A stretch of DNA of 64,000 nucleotides, from NCBI GenBank assembly GCA_017354895.1, contig CP071496.1, positions 2,232,001 through 2,296,000 of the forward strand. The letters are read 5' to 3'. The notes under the pieces were generated by a model. It was not told the DNA's origin. It did not search any database and saw only the letters and a list, made by a program, of their open reading frames with translations. The position numbers and the translations under genes are program-made. Shown here in pieces: positions 23,166 to 35,700 of this stretch. The DNA is from Podospora comata (Eukaryota; Ascomycota; Sordariomycetes; Sordariales; Podosporaceae). How positions within the stretch are numbered: the first letter of the stretch is position 1; every line of letters begins with the position of its first letter.

Positions 23166-25784
23166 ATGGCCGCCCAGTGGCCCCCGAGATCGCCCCGCGA
23201 AGCCCTCCTCAGCACTCCCGGCGGACGAGAAAAACTGCGTCGCTTGGCTGACCGCTCCTCTCCCTCACCATCACCCTCCAAACTTCGAAACTCGCGATCG
23301 CAACCATCCCTGGGAATGGGCGAACAACCAATGTACGACGGCGCAATGGACCTGGACGACGAGGAGGAGGATGAGGAGATGTTGCAGCTCAAGCTTCAGG
23401 CGATCCAGGCAAAGCTGAAGCTGAAGAAGCTCCAGGCGGCAAGGGCACACAAAAAAGCGTCTTCCCTGTCAGAACCTGGGCCACAAAATGGAGGAGCAGT
23501 TGGAGCAGGCGTTACGAGAGAGATTCCCTTTCAGTCAAGACTGGCATTGGCCCGGGAAAGGATAGAAAGACCACCAACACAAGCCCCTGTTGAAGTTCCA
23601 GCCTCGCCAGTCCGGAAGTCGGCAACAATGTCGAATCTGGACGCCTCTCCGAAACGAGTTCTGCTAGGCATTGACAAGGGACGAAAAGCAACCGAGATGT
23701 CACTGAAGCGACCGGCAAGTCAGAGGCAGTTGGGAGCCAACAACCACCAGCAGACCCAGAGCGGGAGCGGCATGTCCAACTTTCCCCGGCGCGCGAAATC
23801 ACCAGAAGCCGCCCGCCCTCTCAGTTTCAACGAGCGTCTTGCTTCAGCCAGGACAGAGGAAGCCGCCCGTCAGGAACAAGCGAAAAGAGTCCAAAAAGCG
23901 AGGAGCACAGCGTTCAGCATTGGCAGGCAGGAAATGGAGGAGTATAAAGCCAAAGCGGAGGACTTGCCCGAGGTGCCGTATAAGCCGGATGAGCTCTCGC
24001 GAGATCAGCTGTTGTCTGCGCTTGGGAGAACAAACAGCACTGCCACTGCGCCTACCGGTGCACCGACGGGATACCTGAGGAGAAGTCGGACTGCTTCTGA
24101 CTTGCGCAACACCATCACCACGAAGAACCCAAATGCGGACTCGTCAGACTTGTTTCTTGGCCCGTCATCAGTCAGCTCGTCGTTTTCTGCCCCGGCGAAC
24201 AACAACAACAACAACGCGAGTGACTCGTCTTTCGAGATCTTTTCTAGCTTTCACCTCTCTAAACGGATATTACCCCACCCTGTTTTGGCGAGGGCGGTTT
24301 CGTCAAAGAAGATATACCAGCTTAAAGACCTACTCAAGCACGTCAAGGCCCCTGATTGGAGTCTGCCGGATGTAGAGTCGGATATTGTCGTGTTTGCAAT
24401 TTTGGCATCGAAATCCGACCCGAGGTCTCACCGGCCCGGACCGAGCGGGACGCAGTCTGATAGGGGGAAGTACATGGTGCTCACGCTGGTTGATTTGCAG
24501 TTTGAGGTCGAGCTGTTTCTCTTCAACAGCGGGTTTGACCGGTTCTACAAACTGACGCCCGGGACGGTGGTGGCGATTCTGAACCCGAGTGTTTTGCCGC
24601 CGCCGAAGGGGAGGGAGGATACGGGGAGGTTTGGGCTGGTGATTAATAGTGATGAGGATACGATCTTGGAGGTGGGGAAGGCGAGGGATTTGGGGTACTG
24701 CAAGTCGGTGAAGAAGGATGGGCAGCTTTGTAATGGGTGGGTGAATGGGAGGAGGACGGAGTATTGTGAGTTTCATACGAACGAGGCGGTTAGGAAGGCT
24801 AGGGGGGGGAGGATGGAGTTGAACAATACTGTTGGGAGCGGGATGGATGGGGCGAAGAAGGCTAATTCGAGGGAGTGGTATGGGAAGAAGGAAAAGGATG
24901 TGAACCAGGGGTATGATAGGTTTACGGGGACGAAGTATTTTGTCAGTAGGGGGACGGCGGATGGGGATGATGGGGATGAGATGGGGATGGCGGATCGGGT
25001 GGAGAGGCAGGAGGCGCTGAAGAGGAGGTTGTTGAAGAGGGAGAAGGAGAGGGATATTGCGAGGCAGTTGGGGAGTTGGGGGGGTGGGGCGGGGAAGGAT
25101 TACATGAGTAGGGCCGCTGGAAAGGGGGGGCAAGGAGGGGGGAGTTTTACTAGTTCGACTGTTGGGTCTTCACAAATACAACCGCAGACGGGGAGCTCGG
25201 TGAATGGGAGTGGGAGCTTTGGGTCGACGGTGGGGACGAGTTTTGGGAGTTTGGATGGGGGGGCTGTGATGGGGAGTCAGCAGAGGGAGAGGAGGTATGA
25301 TGCTGCCGCGTTGGGGTTGACGGGGAGGAGAGGGCAGGACGCGCCGAAGGTGGAGCTGGGTCCTGTCAAGAGGAAGAGACCGGTGTCTTCGGCCAGTAGC
25401 TCGACGGTTAGTACTATGAGTGCGAGTGTCCAGGGGGTGGCGGAGAAGGCACAGCCAAAGGTGGCGTTGGGATGGGGATCGGGGTTGACGACGAAGTTGG
25501 GGAGGATGAGGGAGGGGGAACGCCTAGATGGGAGAAAAATGGAAGTGGAAACGTTGATTGCTGCTTCCAGGGCAGCGAGAGACGACATATCCCCAGTCAG
25601 AAAAAAGACGAGATTTGTAACGGAGAAGGGAATACGAGAGGCGGGGAGGGATAGTTTAGGAGAAGGGTTAGGGGTTTCGGTTGGCAGTCGGACGGCTTTG
25701 CCAGCGGCGAGTGTGTTGAGTAGGAGCAGGAGGCGGGTGATGTTGGATGATGATGATGACGATGATTTGATTATTCTCAAGTGA
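23166..25784 (+). CDS. MCM10: DNA replication factor Mcm10
   Basis: Mcm10 activates the CMG helicase and binds DNA polymerase alpha and single-stranded DNA at origins and forks. It is a single exon of 872 residues. A coiled-coil near residues 60-100 (EEDEEMLQLKLQAIQAKLKL) is followed by a disordered region. The conserved internal domain runs from about residue 380: DIVVFAILASKSDPR, then the OB fold (KYMVLTLVDLQFEVELFLFN, FYKLTPGTVVAILNP), then the zinc finger from about 511 (GYCKSVKKDGQLC with EYCEFH). After this comes a Gly/Ser-rich tail ending in an Asp run (MLDDDDDDDLIILK). Codon use turns strongly G-rich after about 24,450. The ATG at 23166 is the first in frame after the promoter. It converges on DNA2. 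Confidence 0.95.
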   Translation: MAAQWPPRSPREALLSTPGGREKLRRLADRSSPSPSPSKLRNSRSQPSLGMGEQPMYDGAMDLDDEEEDEEMLQLKLQAIQAKLKLKKLQAARAHKKASSLSEPGPQNGGAVGAGVTREIPFQSRLALARERIERPPTQAPVEVPASPVRKSATMSNLDASPKRVLLGIDKGRKATEMSLKRPASQRQLGANNHQQTQSGSGMSNFPRRAKSPEAARPLSFNERLASARTEEAARQEQAKRVQKARSTAFSIGRQEMEEYKAKAEDLPEVPYKPDELSRDQLLSALGRTNSTATAPTGAPTGYLRRSRTASDLRNTITTKNPNADSSDLFLGPSSVSSSFSAPANNNNNNASDSSFEIFSSFHLSKRILPHPVLARAVSSKKIYQLKDLLKHVKAPDWSLPDVESDIVVFAILASKSDPRSHRPGPSGTQSDRGKYMVLTLVDLQFEVELFLFNSGFDRFYKLTPGTVVAILNPSVLPPPKGREDTGRFGLVINSDEDTILEVGKARDLGYCKSVKKDGQLCNGWVNGRRTEYCEFHTNEAVRKARGGRMELNNTVGSGMDGAKKANSREWYGKKEKDVNQGYDRFTGTKYFVSRGTADGDDGDEMGMADRVERQEALKRRLLKREKERDIARQLGSWGGGAGKDYMSRAAGKGGQGGGSFTSSTVGSSQIQPQTGSSVNGSGSFGSTVGTSFGSLDGGAVMGSQQRERRYDAAALGLTGRRGQDAPKVELGPVKRKRPVSSASSSTVSTMSASVQGVAEKAQPKVALGWGSGLTTKLGRMREGERLDGRKMEVETLIAASRAARDDISPVRKKTRFVTEKGIREAGRDSLGEGLGVSVGSRTALPAASVLSRSRRRVMLDDDDDDDLIILK

Positions 25785-27076
25785 AAGAGAGGAAGGGGGG
25801 TGGAAAAAGATGTTTATGATACAGCACACACACACAGTAGACACACAGCGCATCCGTGGGCCGTTATTCTGGGTTTGGGGGTTGGGTACATTTGTTTGTA
25901 TACTACGACTTTGCATGTGGTTGGCATGGCGTTTGAGCTTTTTGATGTTGGGGATTTGCATGGTCCAAGCATTGTTTGGTAGAGCTTTGAAGTATAAAGC
26001 AGAGTGTGGAAGCGTTGATGATGTTTTCTGTGGACTGTTTACTTGAGTGCTCAACTATGACTTCTGTGATTTGAGGTTTGCTTGGTGAACCCACGTCGTG
26101 GACAAAATAATACAGACTGCAACGCATAATGAAGGGCTTAAAAGATGATAGAAAACATATTCGACTATCTTTTCAAGGCCTTTGGGCTCTCTTTTCAATG
26201 CCTTTCGACAATCTGTAAAGGTCTATTAACTATTACTGAATACCTATCATGTTGTCTTCAAGTCCTGTTGACGATCTTTTTCAGGCATACTGGCTATCAG
26301 TCAAGGTCTATTTCTTTTCTATCCGCAGCATGGTGACTTACTCAGGAAAAGTGACAACCTATTGACTTCTCTATACTTCGCCAGGTACACGTTCGGGCAC
26401 CAACGTCATCCGTGGGGGTCTAATCTGCATTTCTATCCAGCTCCCAGTCCTCTCCCACAGCATTGAACTCCCCTCTCAACATCATGTGAGAGTGGTCACA
26501 AGGTCAGTTGGATTTTTCCTCCTCCTCAATTCAGCGTAATGATTGGTTACTTCATCGCACTGTGCCATGATGTACCTACTTGGAGAAGTTGGGGTAAGTA
26601 AGACTCGGGGTTCTTCCAAGCTCTCTGTATGGTGATGACGATGTTGACTTTCTGCGGGGTACCTGTAAAACCAAGGCTGTATTCATTTGTTGAAAAGTAT
26701 CTGTAAAGGAAAATACCTAGTAGGTATAGACATCGAACAAAGACATACGTGGGCTGTCGAAAGCTGATGATGCATTTCCTAAGGTATGCTCACTATACAC
26801 CACAATGCTTCCGATATATGAGGGTATTCTCATGCCAGTGTATGCTTCCTCCACGCTCATGCCATGCTGTCATGCTGTCATGCTCTAGTATATCCCATGA
26901 GACCGCTTGCTATACCTGTTTCCCTTGCCTTGTTGCCAATGGCACCCAAACACCCCTATATAATACAAAACTCTAACCTGATAATTTCCATCCTAGACTG
27001 TATCCCCAATAATGATTACCAAACTTGAACAACAGTATACCCTAACAAACCCCTTCCCCAAACCATGCCCATAATC
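25785..27076. other. Convergent intergenic region, MCM10 / DNA2
   Basis: This 1.3-kb region between two 3' ends is long for a convergent pair. It contains a short (AC)n run near 25825-25840 and the second 21-bp-period array. No gene is supported. The ORF at 26145 is the translation of that array. Confidence 0.6.
26160..26320 (+). repeat. Degenerate 21-bp tandem repeat, array 2
   Basis: Units begin near 26177, 26199, 26220, 26241, 26261, 26282 and 26303, a steady 21-22 bp step. A unit resembles AGGYCTNTTGACTATCTTTCA. Because 21 is a multiple of three, the array translates as a seven-residue repeat, which explains the open frame over it. It has the same orientation as array 1. Confidence 0.75.
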
Positions 27077-30000
27077 CTAACCCATCAACTCATTCAAAAT
27101 ATCCCTCACCACCGGCCCCCCCTTAGTCAACATCCTCTCCCCAATCCTCTTCCTCCCCATCGTCGGCTGCTTCGACACCCCCCCCCTAACATTCTCCTTA
27201 TTCCTATCCCCGACCCTATTTACCCCCACCCCCCCCGCAACAAACCTCTCCATCAACTTCCTCCCTTTCAACGGACTCTCCTCCACCATCTTCTTCACCA
27301 CCGCCGACCTCCTCGCCGGCGTCCTCCCCTTCGCCGGACTCAAATAATCCTCCACAAACGAAAAATAATGCCCCTCAAACTGCTCCTTCCCCAAATCATA
27401 CACCCACTGCCTCTGCACCATCAACTCCACAAACCGCTTGATCATGTCTTTCTCCCCTTCTTGTCCCTGTTGTTGCTCTGACCCCTCCCCCAAAAGCGTC
27501 TTCTTACTCCCTACCACCAATAACTTGACCTTCGCCCTGGTAAACGCAACATTGATCCTCCTCCAATCCTTCAACAACTCTCCAATGGAGCCAGAGTCAT
27601 TGCTGCGGACGAGAGAAAGTAAAATAACAGACTTGTCCCGACCTTGAAAACGATCGGCGGTGTGCATCTCGACATCTCTCCCCCCGGTGCTTCCCCTCAG
27701 GTGGTACTTCAGCAGCGCGAGCTGAGAGCGGTAGTGAGTCATTACTCCGATTTCTTCCGCGGGGACACCGCACAAAACAAGGGAATCGACCAGCTGGGTG
27801 ATGATTTTGGCTTCGGTGGGGTTGACGATGCGGTTGCCTTTTGCTTGCTCCTGGCTATCGGGGAGGAGATCAGTATTGATAAACTTGACGCGGGTGGAGG
27901 GTGTGATGAGATCGTGTAGCCAGCAGCTGTTTGGTTTTGGCGCAGGGCAGCAGTGGGTGCCGGTGGGGGGTTTCTGAGAGAAGGTCTCCGCGTCATAATG
28001 CCGCTGCTTCAAGGTTTCGATATGAGGAACGTGAAGTTCCGCGTTGCGAAGGGATTCAGTCCCGCATTTGAGTCTGCCTTTGTAGATGAGCGTGTTGGAA
28101 AGGGTCATGATGTCTTCTGACATGCGGTATTGGTGCTCGAGATTGACTACTGAGGATGGGTGGGCGTCGGAGAGGAGTTTGAAGAGGGAGACATCAAGAC
28201 CACCAATCCGGGCCTCGTTGTTTTGGACCAGAGGCGGGAGTTGGTTGTGATCACCGACGAGAACAAAAGTGCGGGCCATTCTGATCGGGCCAAGGCAGAT
28301 GGGCAGGGTGATCTGAGATGCTTCGTCCACAATACAATAGTCGAATACCCGCTCGTTGAAGACGGGATGGTTGACGCCTAGACAGGTGGTGGCCACCACA
28401 GGGGTGCCATGCCAGGCTCTGCGGATCTCGTCAAACGAGGACATGGGTTGACTGGCGAGAGTAACAAAGTCGCGAACCTCGGGGTGAACCTTGGCTGGCG
28501 CTCCCAGACGCAGAATGGGGATTTTATCGTCTTTCAGCTTGAGGAGAATATTGTCTACAGCGGTGTGGGTGTACGACGTCAGAAGAAGCGTCTTGCCTTG
28601 ACCGATGAGAGCCCGGATGATGTGCGCGATGGTAGTGGTTTTGCCCGTACCGGGCATGCCCAGAACCAAAGCGTAGTCCTTGGCACTCATCACCTTCTCC
28701 ACGGCTGCCTTTTGGTCGACGTTCAAGCTGTTCTTGCCCGGAACTGAATACTGAGTGGGAGCAGACTTGAAGCTGGGGGGTATCAAATCTACCACAAGCT
28801 GACGTATCCGCTGAAAGCCCTGAGGACCATTCGTCATGATCTGAACAAGATTATTCCGCACCGTCGCCATTCCGTTGCTGAACTCGTCCTTGTCAAGTCT
28901 GTACCGAATAGGGGGCTCTTTGATCTTCCCCTGACTTTGTGCCAGAGCTGCCCCCTCGGGCGCCACCTCCATGATACTCGCAAACACCTGATTATCCACC
29001 TCGTCGAACCCAGGCTGTCGAATGCGGGCATTATGTAATCTCCTGTCAACCGCCACGCTAATCCTTTGCTTCCTCACAGCCGTAACATACCCCAACGCAA
29101 GCGCGAAATGCCCCTGCTCGTCAGACACAACAATCGGCTCTCCAACCTGAAGCTGGGAGTCCATGAAAGAAAACCCAGCCGCCGGACTCTCCTTGATAAA
29201 CGTGTATGTGAACCGGTTAATCTTGGCCTGGTTCTCATCCTCAAACGCCGAGCCCTCCTCGATGATGACATTAGCAAAACATCGACCGACCTTCTCGCGT
29301 TCGGTGCTGACCATAGTCCAAAGCTCGCGGCGGAGTTTTTGACTTTCCTTTTCTTCCTTGGTCAAGAGATCCTCCCACTTCAAAAAGAACTCTTGATGCC
29401 TCGGAGAAAGATGTTGAACGGCAGCCTCGAATTTCTCGTTCAGCCCACTCGTGTCGCCATTTCCACCATCGGCAAGCTTATGGTAGATGAAACAGGACGT
29501 CTGAGCATAACATCTTTCGCAAGCATTCTTGCTTCTCTTCATGGGCGGTAGCTGAACACTTCTTTCGCGGATATAACAGGCCAGCGCGTTGCGCTGCATA
29601 ATCATATGCCGAAGCTCATGTCTGATGGCGGGAATTCGGAGAGTCTGCGACGTCTCCATATAGTACAGAATACCGTAGGCGATTTCAATATCGTATCGAT
29701 CCGACAGCAACAGATTGTACAAGACAGTTTGAGCCTGATGGTTGGCGGTGGCGTTCTTTCCGGTCTTGACCTCAAAAGGTACAGTCAACGTTTGTGAGAC
29801 ATTGCCTTCGCGCATTGTGACCTGCACTGTCGCATCAATGTTGCCTTTGAGGCCATACATGGGAGACCAGACATGCTCCTCAACATCCAAAAGCTTGCTG
29901 ACGCACATGTTGATCTTTTCGCCGTTTCGTCCTTGAACGTTGGCATTCGCCTGGGGTGCCGCAGAAACAAATGCCTGGGCCCAGGACCTGAGCTCCGGCA

Positions 30001-32093
30001 TCTTCGAAACAAGATGATTGCGGGCATCGTCCATGCTGACCTTGATGACGTAAATATCCTCCATGTGCTTCTGGAGCGTCTTGTCGATGACATCCCGCAG
30101 ATAGTCCATAGTCCATTCGTTGGCCATCAGAGCCGCCTGAAACACTTCGTGGAGAATGGTACCATAGACCAGAGCAGGCGTCGCTTCGCTGGTTGCCTTG
30201 ACGCGATCCTGGAGGACAGCACGTCGCATGCACGTGAAAGAATCCGCAATCACTGTCGAGGAAATGAGCTGGTCTGGGTGCAAAATGATGATGTTGTGGT
30301 TGTTGTCGATGATGCATCGGCGAGAAGGCTCAAAATCACCAATGATATGAACATAGGCTTTAGGGTTAGCCTGCGTATCAACCCAGTCACCCCTGAGATG
30401 GACCATGTATGTCGTCTTGGTGCCCTCATGCTCTACCCAAAGGACCTATTGTTGTCTTAGCGGCATATAATCACCTTTTCTGAGCACATGGCATACCTTT
30501 TCCTCGGATTCACGTCCACGGTCATCGACATAGGAGCTTTCCAGCACATTTGTAATCAAATACCTCTGGATAGCTTTTGGCTTTTGGCTTGGCTATACCA
30601 AAGAAAGTCTTAGCATACCTCGTCGCGGTGTTTTGATATTGGCTACCGTATGATACGTACATGTGTTGGCAGGGCGTGGGCAGATGCCCCTTGTGTGGCG
30701 GCTAGCTCCATCGCATCAAAGTCGGCATCATCAAAATCATCGTCATCAAAGCCACCCCCATATGCATCATCATCATCATCCCCCCCACCGTTATCAAGAA
30801 CGGGCTGGGCTTGCTGCTGCGCTGGGGCTTGGCTTTGGGAAGCATGTTGTGCTTCTATTTGTGTAATGAGATTTTCTGCACCCTCCAAAAAATCCACATC
30901 AAAATCATCAAACTCGTCGTCGTCGAATTCGCCAGCTGCGGATTTTGGCTGTAGTTTGGCGCTTGGGACTTCCTCCCTTGGAGGGTCGACCTCTTTCGTA
31001 GGAAGTATTGTAGCGTCAAGCTCCATGAGAGTATCATCGTCGAAATCGTCATCGCCGTAGTCCGAGGAAGTCTTACTTCTTGCGGGGGCGGCGTCCGGGG
31101 CGACTCTGGAGAGCTTCTGGGCGAGTGGAGAACTTGCAGGAGGTTCTCGTGAAGGAGATCGGCTTCTGCTGGTGTCGACAGTTTGCGATCCTTGTGAGGA
31201 CGACTTTCGGGCTTGAACCTCGAATGATCTACTAAGCTCACCACCAACGGTTTTCAACATTTCTTCAACCATGACCGATTTGGACTGTGAGGCGTTCATT
31301 CGGGTGCCAAGTTCTGTTTCGTCCAGTCCCCCAAGCTTCCGTCTCTTGGGCCAGTTCCGACCCAGACTGAGTGTTTTCCTCAAAGACCGTTGGCTGCCAG
31401 GTGCCATCCCATCCCGGGCGGGGCGAGGAGACGAAGACACCATCAGATCGGCAGGTGATGGATTCGCAAGGCGAGATGGACTAGCGTCTGTCCCAATAAT
31501 GTTGTAGGAACCCCAGAGCGCTGATGTTGGGTCGTCACGAAGAGGTCCGAGGCCTTGGTAGGTCTTCCTGACACCAGCGGCGGGTGTGGTACCCTTGGTG
31601 ATGGGCGAAGAGACTGGTGACGAGCTTCTAGCACGCCTTTTCCGATTTTGATAGAGCAGTATAGTCGATATTCCAGATTCGTGGGGGTTAATGTCGTTTG
31701 CCCACATCAGCCGTTCGCTAGGGGAGTCCTCTTGGTCGGCTTTTGGGGCGGCTTTTGGGACGTCATCCAGGGAAGGCGAGGACTGAGGAGCTACTTGTGG
31801 AATCGAGTCGACGATCTCTTCTTTCTTGAGGAAGTCGACGGTAGAATCGGACTCGGCGGCTGACTCGCAGTCTTTGGCATCAAACTGAAATGCCTTGAGC
31901 TTGGTCTTTGTTTTGGAGGAGACCCGGAGGGCAGGTCTGGGTGAAGCAGGGTTGGGGTGCGTCTTCGATCTTTGCCATTGCGATCGCTATTCACATGTTA
32001 GTTACCATCTGCAATCATGTGCGGTTGGGATGGAAGACCAACCTTGGAGGGTAACTTGTTGCTGTCCGAATAGGACTTCTGTAGTGGAGGCAT
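27077..32093 (-). CDS. DNA2: DNA replication helicase/nuclease Dna2
   Basis: Dna2 cleaves 5' flaps during Okazaki fragment maturation and resects double-strand breaks. The model is complement(join(27077..30445,30497..30592,30661..31986,32043..32093)), 1613 residues. All joins are phase 0. A 51-nt first exon starts MPPLQKSYSDSNKL. The 96-nt third exon supplies RYLITNVLESSYVDDRGRES, which leads into VLWVEHEGTKTTYMVHLRGD. The RecB-like nuclease has GTILHEVFQ and FEVKTGKN. Iron-sulfur cysteines are seen at FTCMRR and in CERCYAQTSC near residue 800. Helicase motifs are GMPGTGKTTT near 1085, CIVDEASQ, VGDHNQLPP, TADRFQGRDKSVILLS and NVAFTRAK. The N-terminus is long, acidic and disordered, and includes an Asp-rich block (DDDDDAYGGGFDDDDFDDAD). 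The last part is G-rich in codon use. It is divergent from TRAPPC11. Confidence 0.95.
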
Positions 32094-32719
32094 GGTATCG
32101 TGTGGTAGGGGCGTCACCACATGGATATAAATAAAGACCAGAAAAAAACACAGTGCAAAAGTGGGCAAGACAAAACGAATGGGGGACCAAATTGGAAATG
32201 CAAAAGTGTATGGAGCAAAGCCAGGTTCAAAGTATCTAGCAATTGAGTCGACAGGACCCGTGTGTGTCTTGTCCTGGTGGCCCGGAGACCGGGGGGAGGA
32301 AGTGCCTTTTTCGACGACGCACTTAGACGGTACGCGTCGGGGTCGCGTGTGTTGACGTGTTGCCATGCTGCCCCTCCAACATTTGGCCAGGTGCAATGCC
32401 ACTGATAAGATAAGCAGATGCCAGGGGTCCCTGGAAACTCCACAGAAGCTGGCAGGGACAGCTGCCCCGTGTGCACCACCAACCCCTCAAGGTTCCTCTA
32501 TTTTGAAGATGGCTGAAGACAGTGGCTGCTGAAGGTTACCAGAAAATCTGGGACACAGTGCAAACGTCAAACGCTACCGATGAAACCCACCAGACTTGCA
32601 TCGCCGAGCTTCTAGGGTCATTTCTCGTGGGCGAATTTGAGGGGTTCCATGTTGAGGGGAAATACCAAACCTCCACTCTAGTCAACCTCGTTTCGCGCAC
32701 CAAACGACAGCAATACACC
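32094..32719. promoter_or_regulatory. Bidirectional promoter, DNA2 / TRAPPC11
   Basis: This 626-bp region separates the two start codons. It carries one ACGCGT hexamer at 32332-32337, nearer to DNA2. The plus-strand frame into TRAPPC11 is open from 32522 but has no ATG in frame until 32720. Confidence 0.6.
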
Positions 32720-35700
32720 ATGGACGAATACCCAGCTGGCAGTCTGGACCATAGTGTTCCGTTCCTGCTTACACTCGGCACATCTGGCGATCCAACTTAC
32801 CAGTCAGGTCTGAGTGCAGTGCTCAAGGAACAGGCCATCCTGATCCGTTCCGAGCTCCCACCTCTCGATTCAGACCAGGCGCATGCCCTCTTGCGATATA
32901 TCCAGAACCGCGATGCGTCAAACCTGCCCTGTAATGGCCGAGATGCGCCAAAGAAGCACCGATTCCACGTCAAGACGGCCGAGAGGGTAGGTGGACGATT
33001 CCGCGCAAATGTCTATCTTGTCCAAGATAGGGACCTGATGTTTATGTGCATACCTAGTCAACACTCCTACCGCCTCGCCGCGCGCGCCTCCCAGATGGCA
33101 TCGACATGCCCTCACCGACTGCTGTGCTACACTCTCCCTACTCTCCCCTGAGTCCCATCTCACCATTATACCCCGACGGTCTGATCGATACGCAGTGGAT
33201 TCGCAAACACCAGGACCTCGTCCCCAGTGTGTTACTGTGCTTCTATACCCTTACTTCCGACCCCACACTTGCGACGCTTAATGACAACAAAATCAAGACG
33301 GATGTGAACAACATCAGGGCCCTTCTCAGCCAGTCCGGCTATAAAACGCGCTTGGCTGTTGTGCTCTTGAGTGACAAGACATCTGCCTCAGGTGATCATG
33401 TGCAGGACCGATTGGAGAGTCTCCGAAGAGGATGTGGCATAGATGCAAAATCTTTGTTTCTTGTACCGCCCGGTGATTCGAAGGAGGAGCTTGAGCGCAT
33501 GGCTGAGAACATGCTGACAACGCTCTACACAGCCTCACTGGACTACTACCGGGACCTTGGGAGGCATTCACGGAAGAAAAGGGGCAGGGGAGTGGCACCG
33601 CAGCCGACGGTACCACCGACCTCGGGCACATCACAAACACTCTCGCTGGCGGGATGGAATGTGCGCTATGACTTCAAAAGCGCCGTATTCGCGGAATATC
33701 GGCAGGAGATGGATGTTGCCCTAAGATCATATGAGCAGGCCTACGAGAACCTGCTCAGCTCGGAGCTGATGGAAGTGATTCCAAGTTGGAGTCCACGGTG
33801 GAACGAGGCTAGGTTTCTCGCCGATGTCTTGGCTGTGCGCTGTCTTCGATGTCTGTTGTGGAATGGTCAGCACAGCGCGGCTGCTCGACGATGGCAGTCC
33901 CACCGGGAGAGGATAGCCGACTTTCTCGACCGTCGAGGTCGGGGCACCGGAAACTATGGATGGGAAGCTTGGGAATCTCGATGGGCGCTTCTCATGGCCA
34001 ATCTGATGGAAAAGGCCAGCATCCCCGAGTTGGCTCCGGTGACCCACAAGCTGTACCTCCAGCCGGAGAAGAATGTGATGGGAGAGCGGTTGCAGCCATG
34101 GGAATTTCTGCATCACACGGGATATTGGTATCGTCTGTCGGCAAAGCACATGCAAGCTAGGAGGGACTTTGCACATGCGATACCCGAAGACGATAGGAGG
34201 TCTCCAAGCATGTCGCCGGCGTCTTTTGTGGCCAAATCAGCGTTTGCTTATGACACTTACATGTGTCCGGATCCTTTTGAAGAGTATCCTCTACATCGTG
34301 GTGGCTTTGATCACGGCCGGTTTGTGGTGGAAAGGTTGATGAAGGCACGTTCGGAGTTTCTCAAGCGGGAACAAGTACGTCTGGCCGCAGAAGTGTCCCT
34401 GGAATGTGCCCGAGAACTCGGCCTGGCTGAGGAGTGGTCCGGCATTGTCAAACTGCTGCGTCCGTTGTGGAAAGACTTGCCATTCAGAAGTGAGGGCTGG
34501 ACTACAATTGCGGAATTGTTGAGCTGGAATCTCCGGGCTGCCGCAGTGGAACTTGACGATGCTGAGTTGGTGGTGACTATTGATTGGGAGCTGTTGAACC
34601 AGAGTACGTTCTTATGGCAGGTTCACGTTTACGTTGTGCTGACTTTGTTGCAGCTTTCCAAAAACGTCCCAACTGGGAGTATGACATTACCAAAGCTCTT
34701 GACCAAATCGATACCGAGTCCAAGCCAATAGTGTCTCTAGCCGACGGTCAAGTACTCCCCTTCATCTGGACGTCTTTTCTTTTCCGAGAAGAGGAAGGCA
34801 AAGCGGGCCAGAACGTGCGAAGTCAGCTCACGATCAAGTCCAATGCGCATCAGGGGTCCACTCCTGTCTCTCTGACCAGTCTCTACCTCAACTTCAGCGG
34901 CAGCTTGGACCGGGTAGTTATAGAGCATGATGATGCTGCTGCGGTACAGGAAAAGAGGGGCAACACATCAATATCTGCGGTCCCGCTAACGCGCGATGAT
35001 GCCGAGGCCGAAGTCACAGACCTGGGCGCTACCAACAAAAGCGTTATACTTCAAGGCGCTGCTGACCTGACGCTTGCCCCTGGCCAGACTTTGGTATTCA
35101 ACCTTGAAATTCCATTACGGGAACCAGGCGAGACGGAAGCTCAGTCATTGGTGGTGAACCTGGACACTGAGGAGTTCGACTTGCACCATGAGTTGAAGTT
35201 TCATCAGACGCCAAAAACCAACTTTTGGTATCTTTCTGGCTCTGCCACGAAACGCATTGCGCGTCCGAATCCACTCGCGATCAAGGTGCAGCCTAGGCCA
35301 CCGAAGCTGGAGATTAAGTGCCCGGTCTGGAAGGATCAGTACTACACGGATGAGGCCATCATCCTCGAATTCGAGCTCACCAATGGCGAAGATATCGAGG
35401 CGCTGGCCAAACTTGATGCTACACTCTTTGGCGAGAATCCCCCAGCGTTCACTGTCGATATTGCAGGCCATGAGTCTCAGACATCATCCAGTTCCCGCAG
35501 CGAAGAGAGCAAACTGATAGGGGCACCCCTGGGCACCATTGAAAGCTCCAAGACCTCATCAGTTCAACTTCGACTTCCACCAGTTGATCGCTCCAGCCAG
35601 TACGACCTCACCTTGAAGGTCACTTACTTTCTCCCTACCAACCCTGGTACGCTGATCACCCAAACTACAACGTTTCAACTCAACATTGTCAACCCATTTG

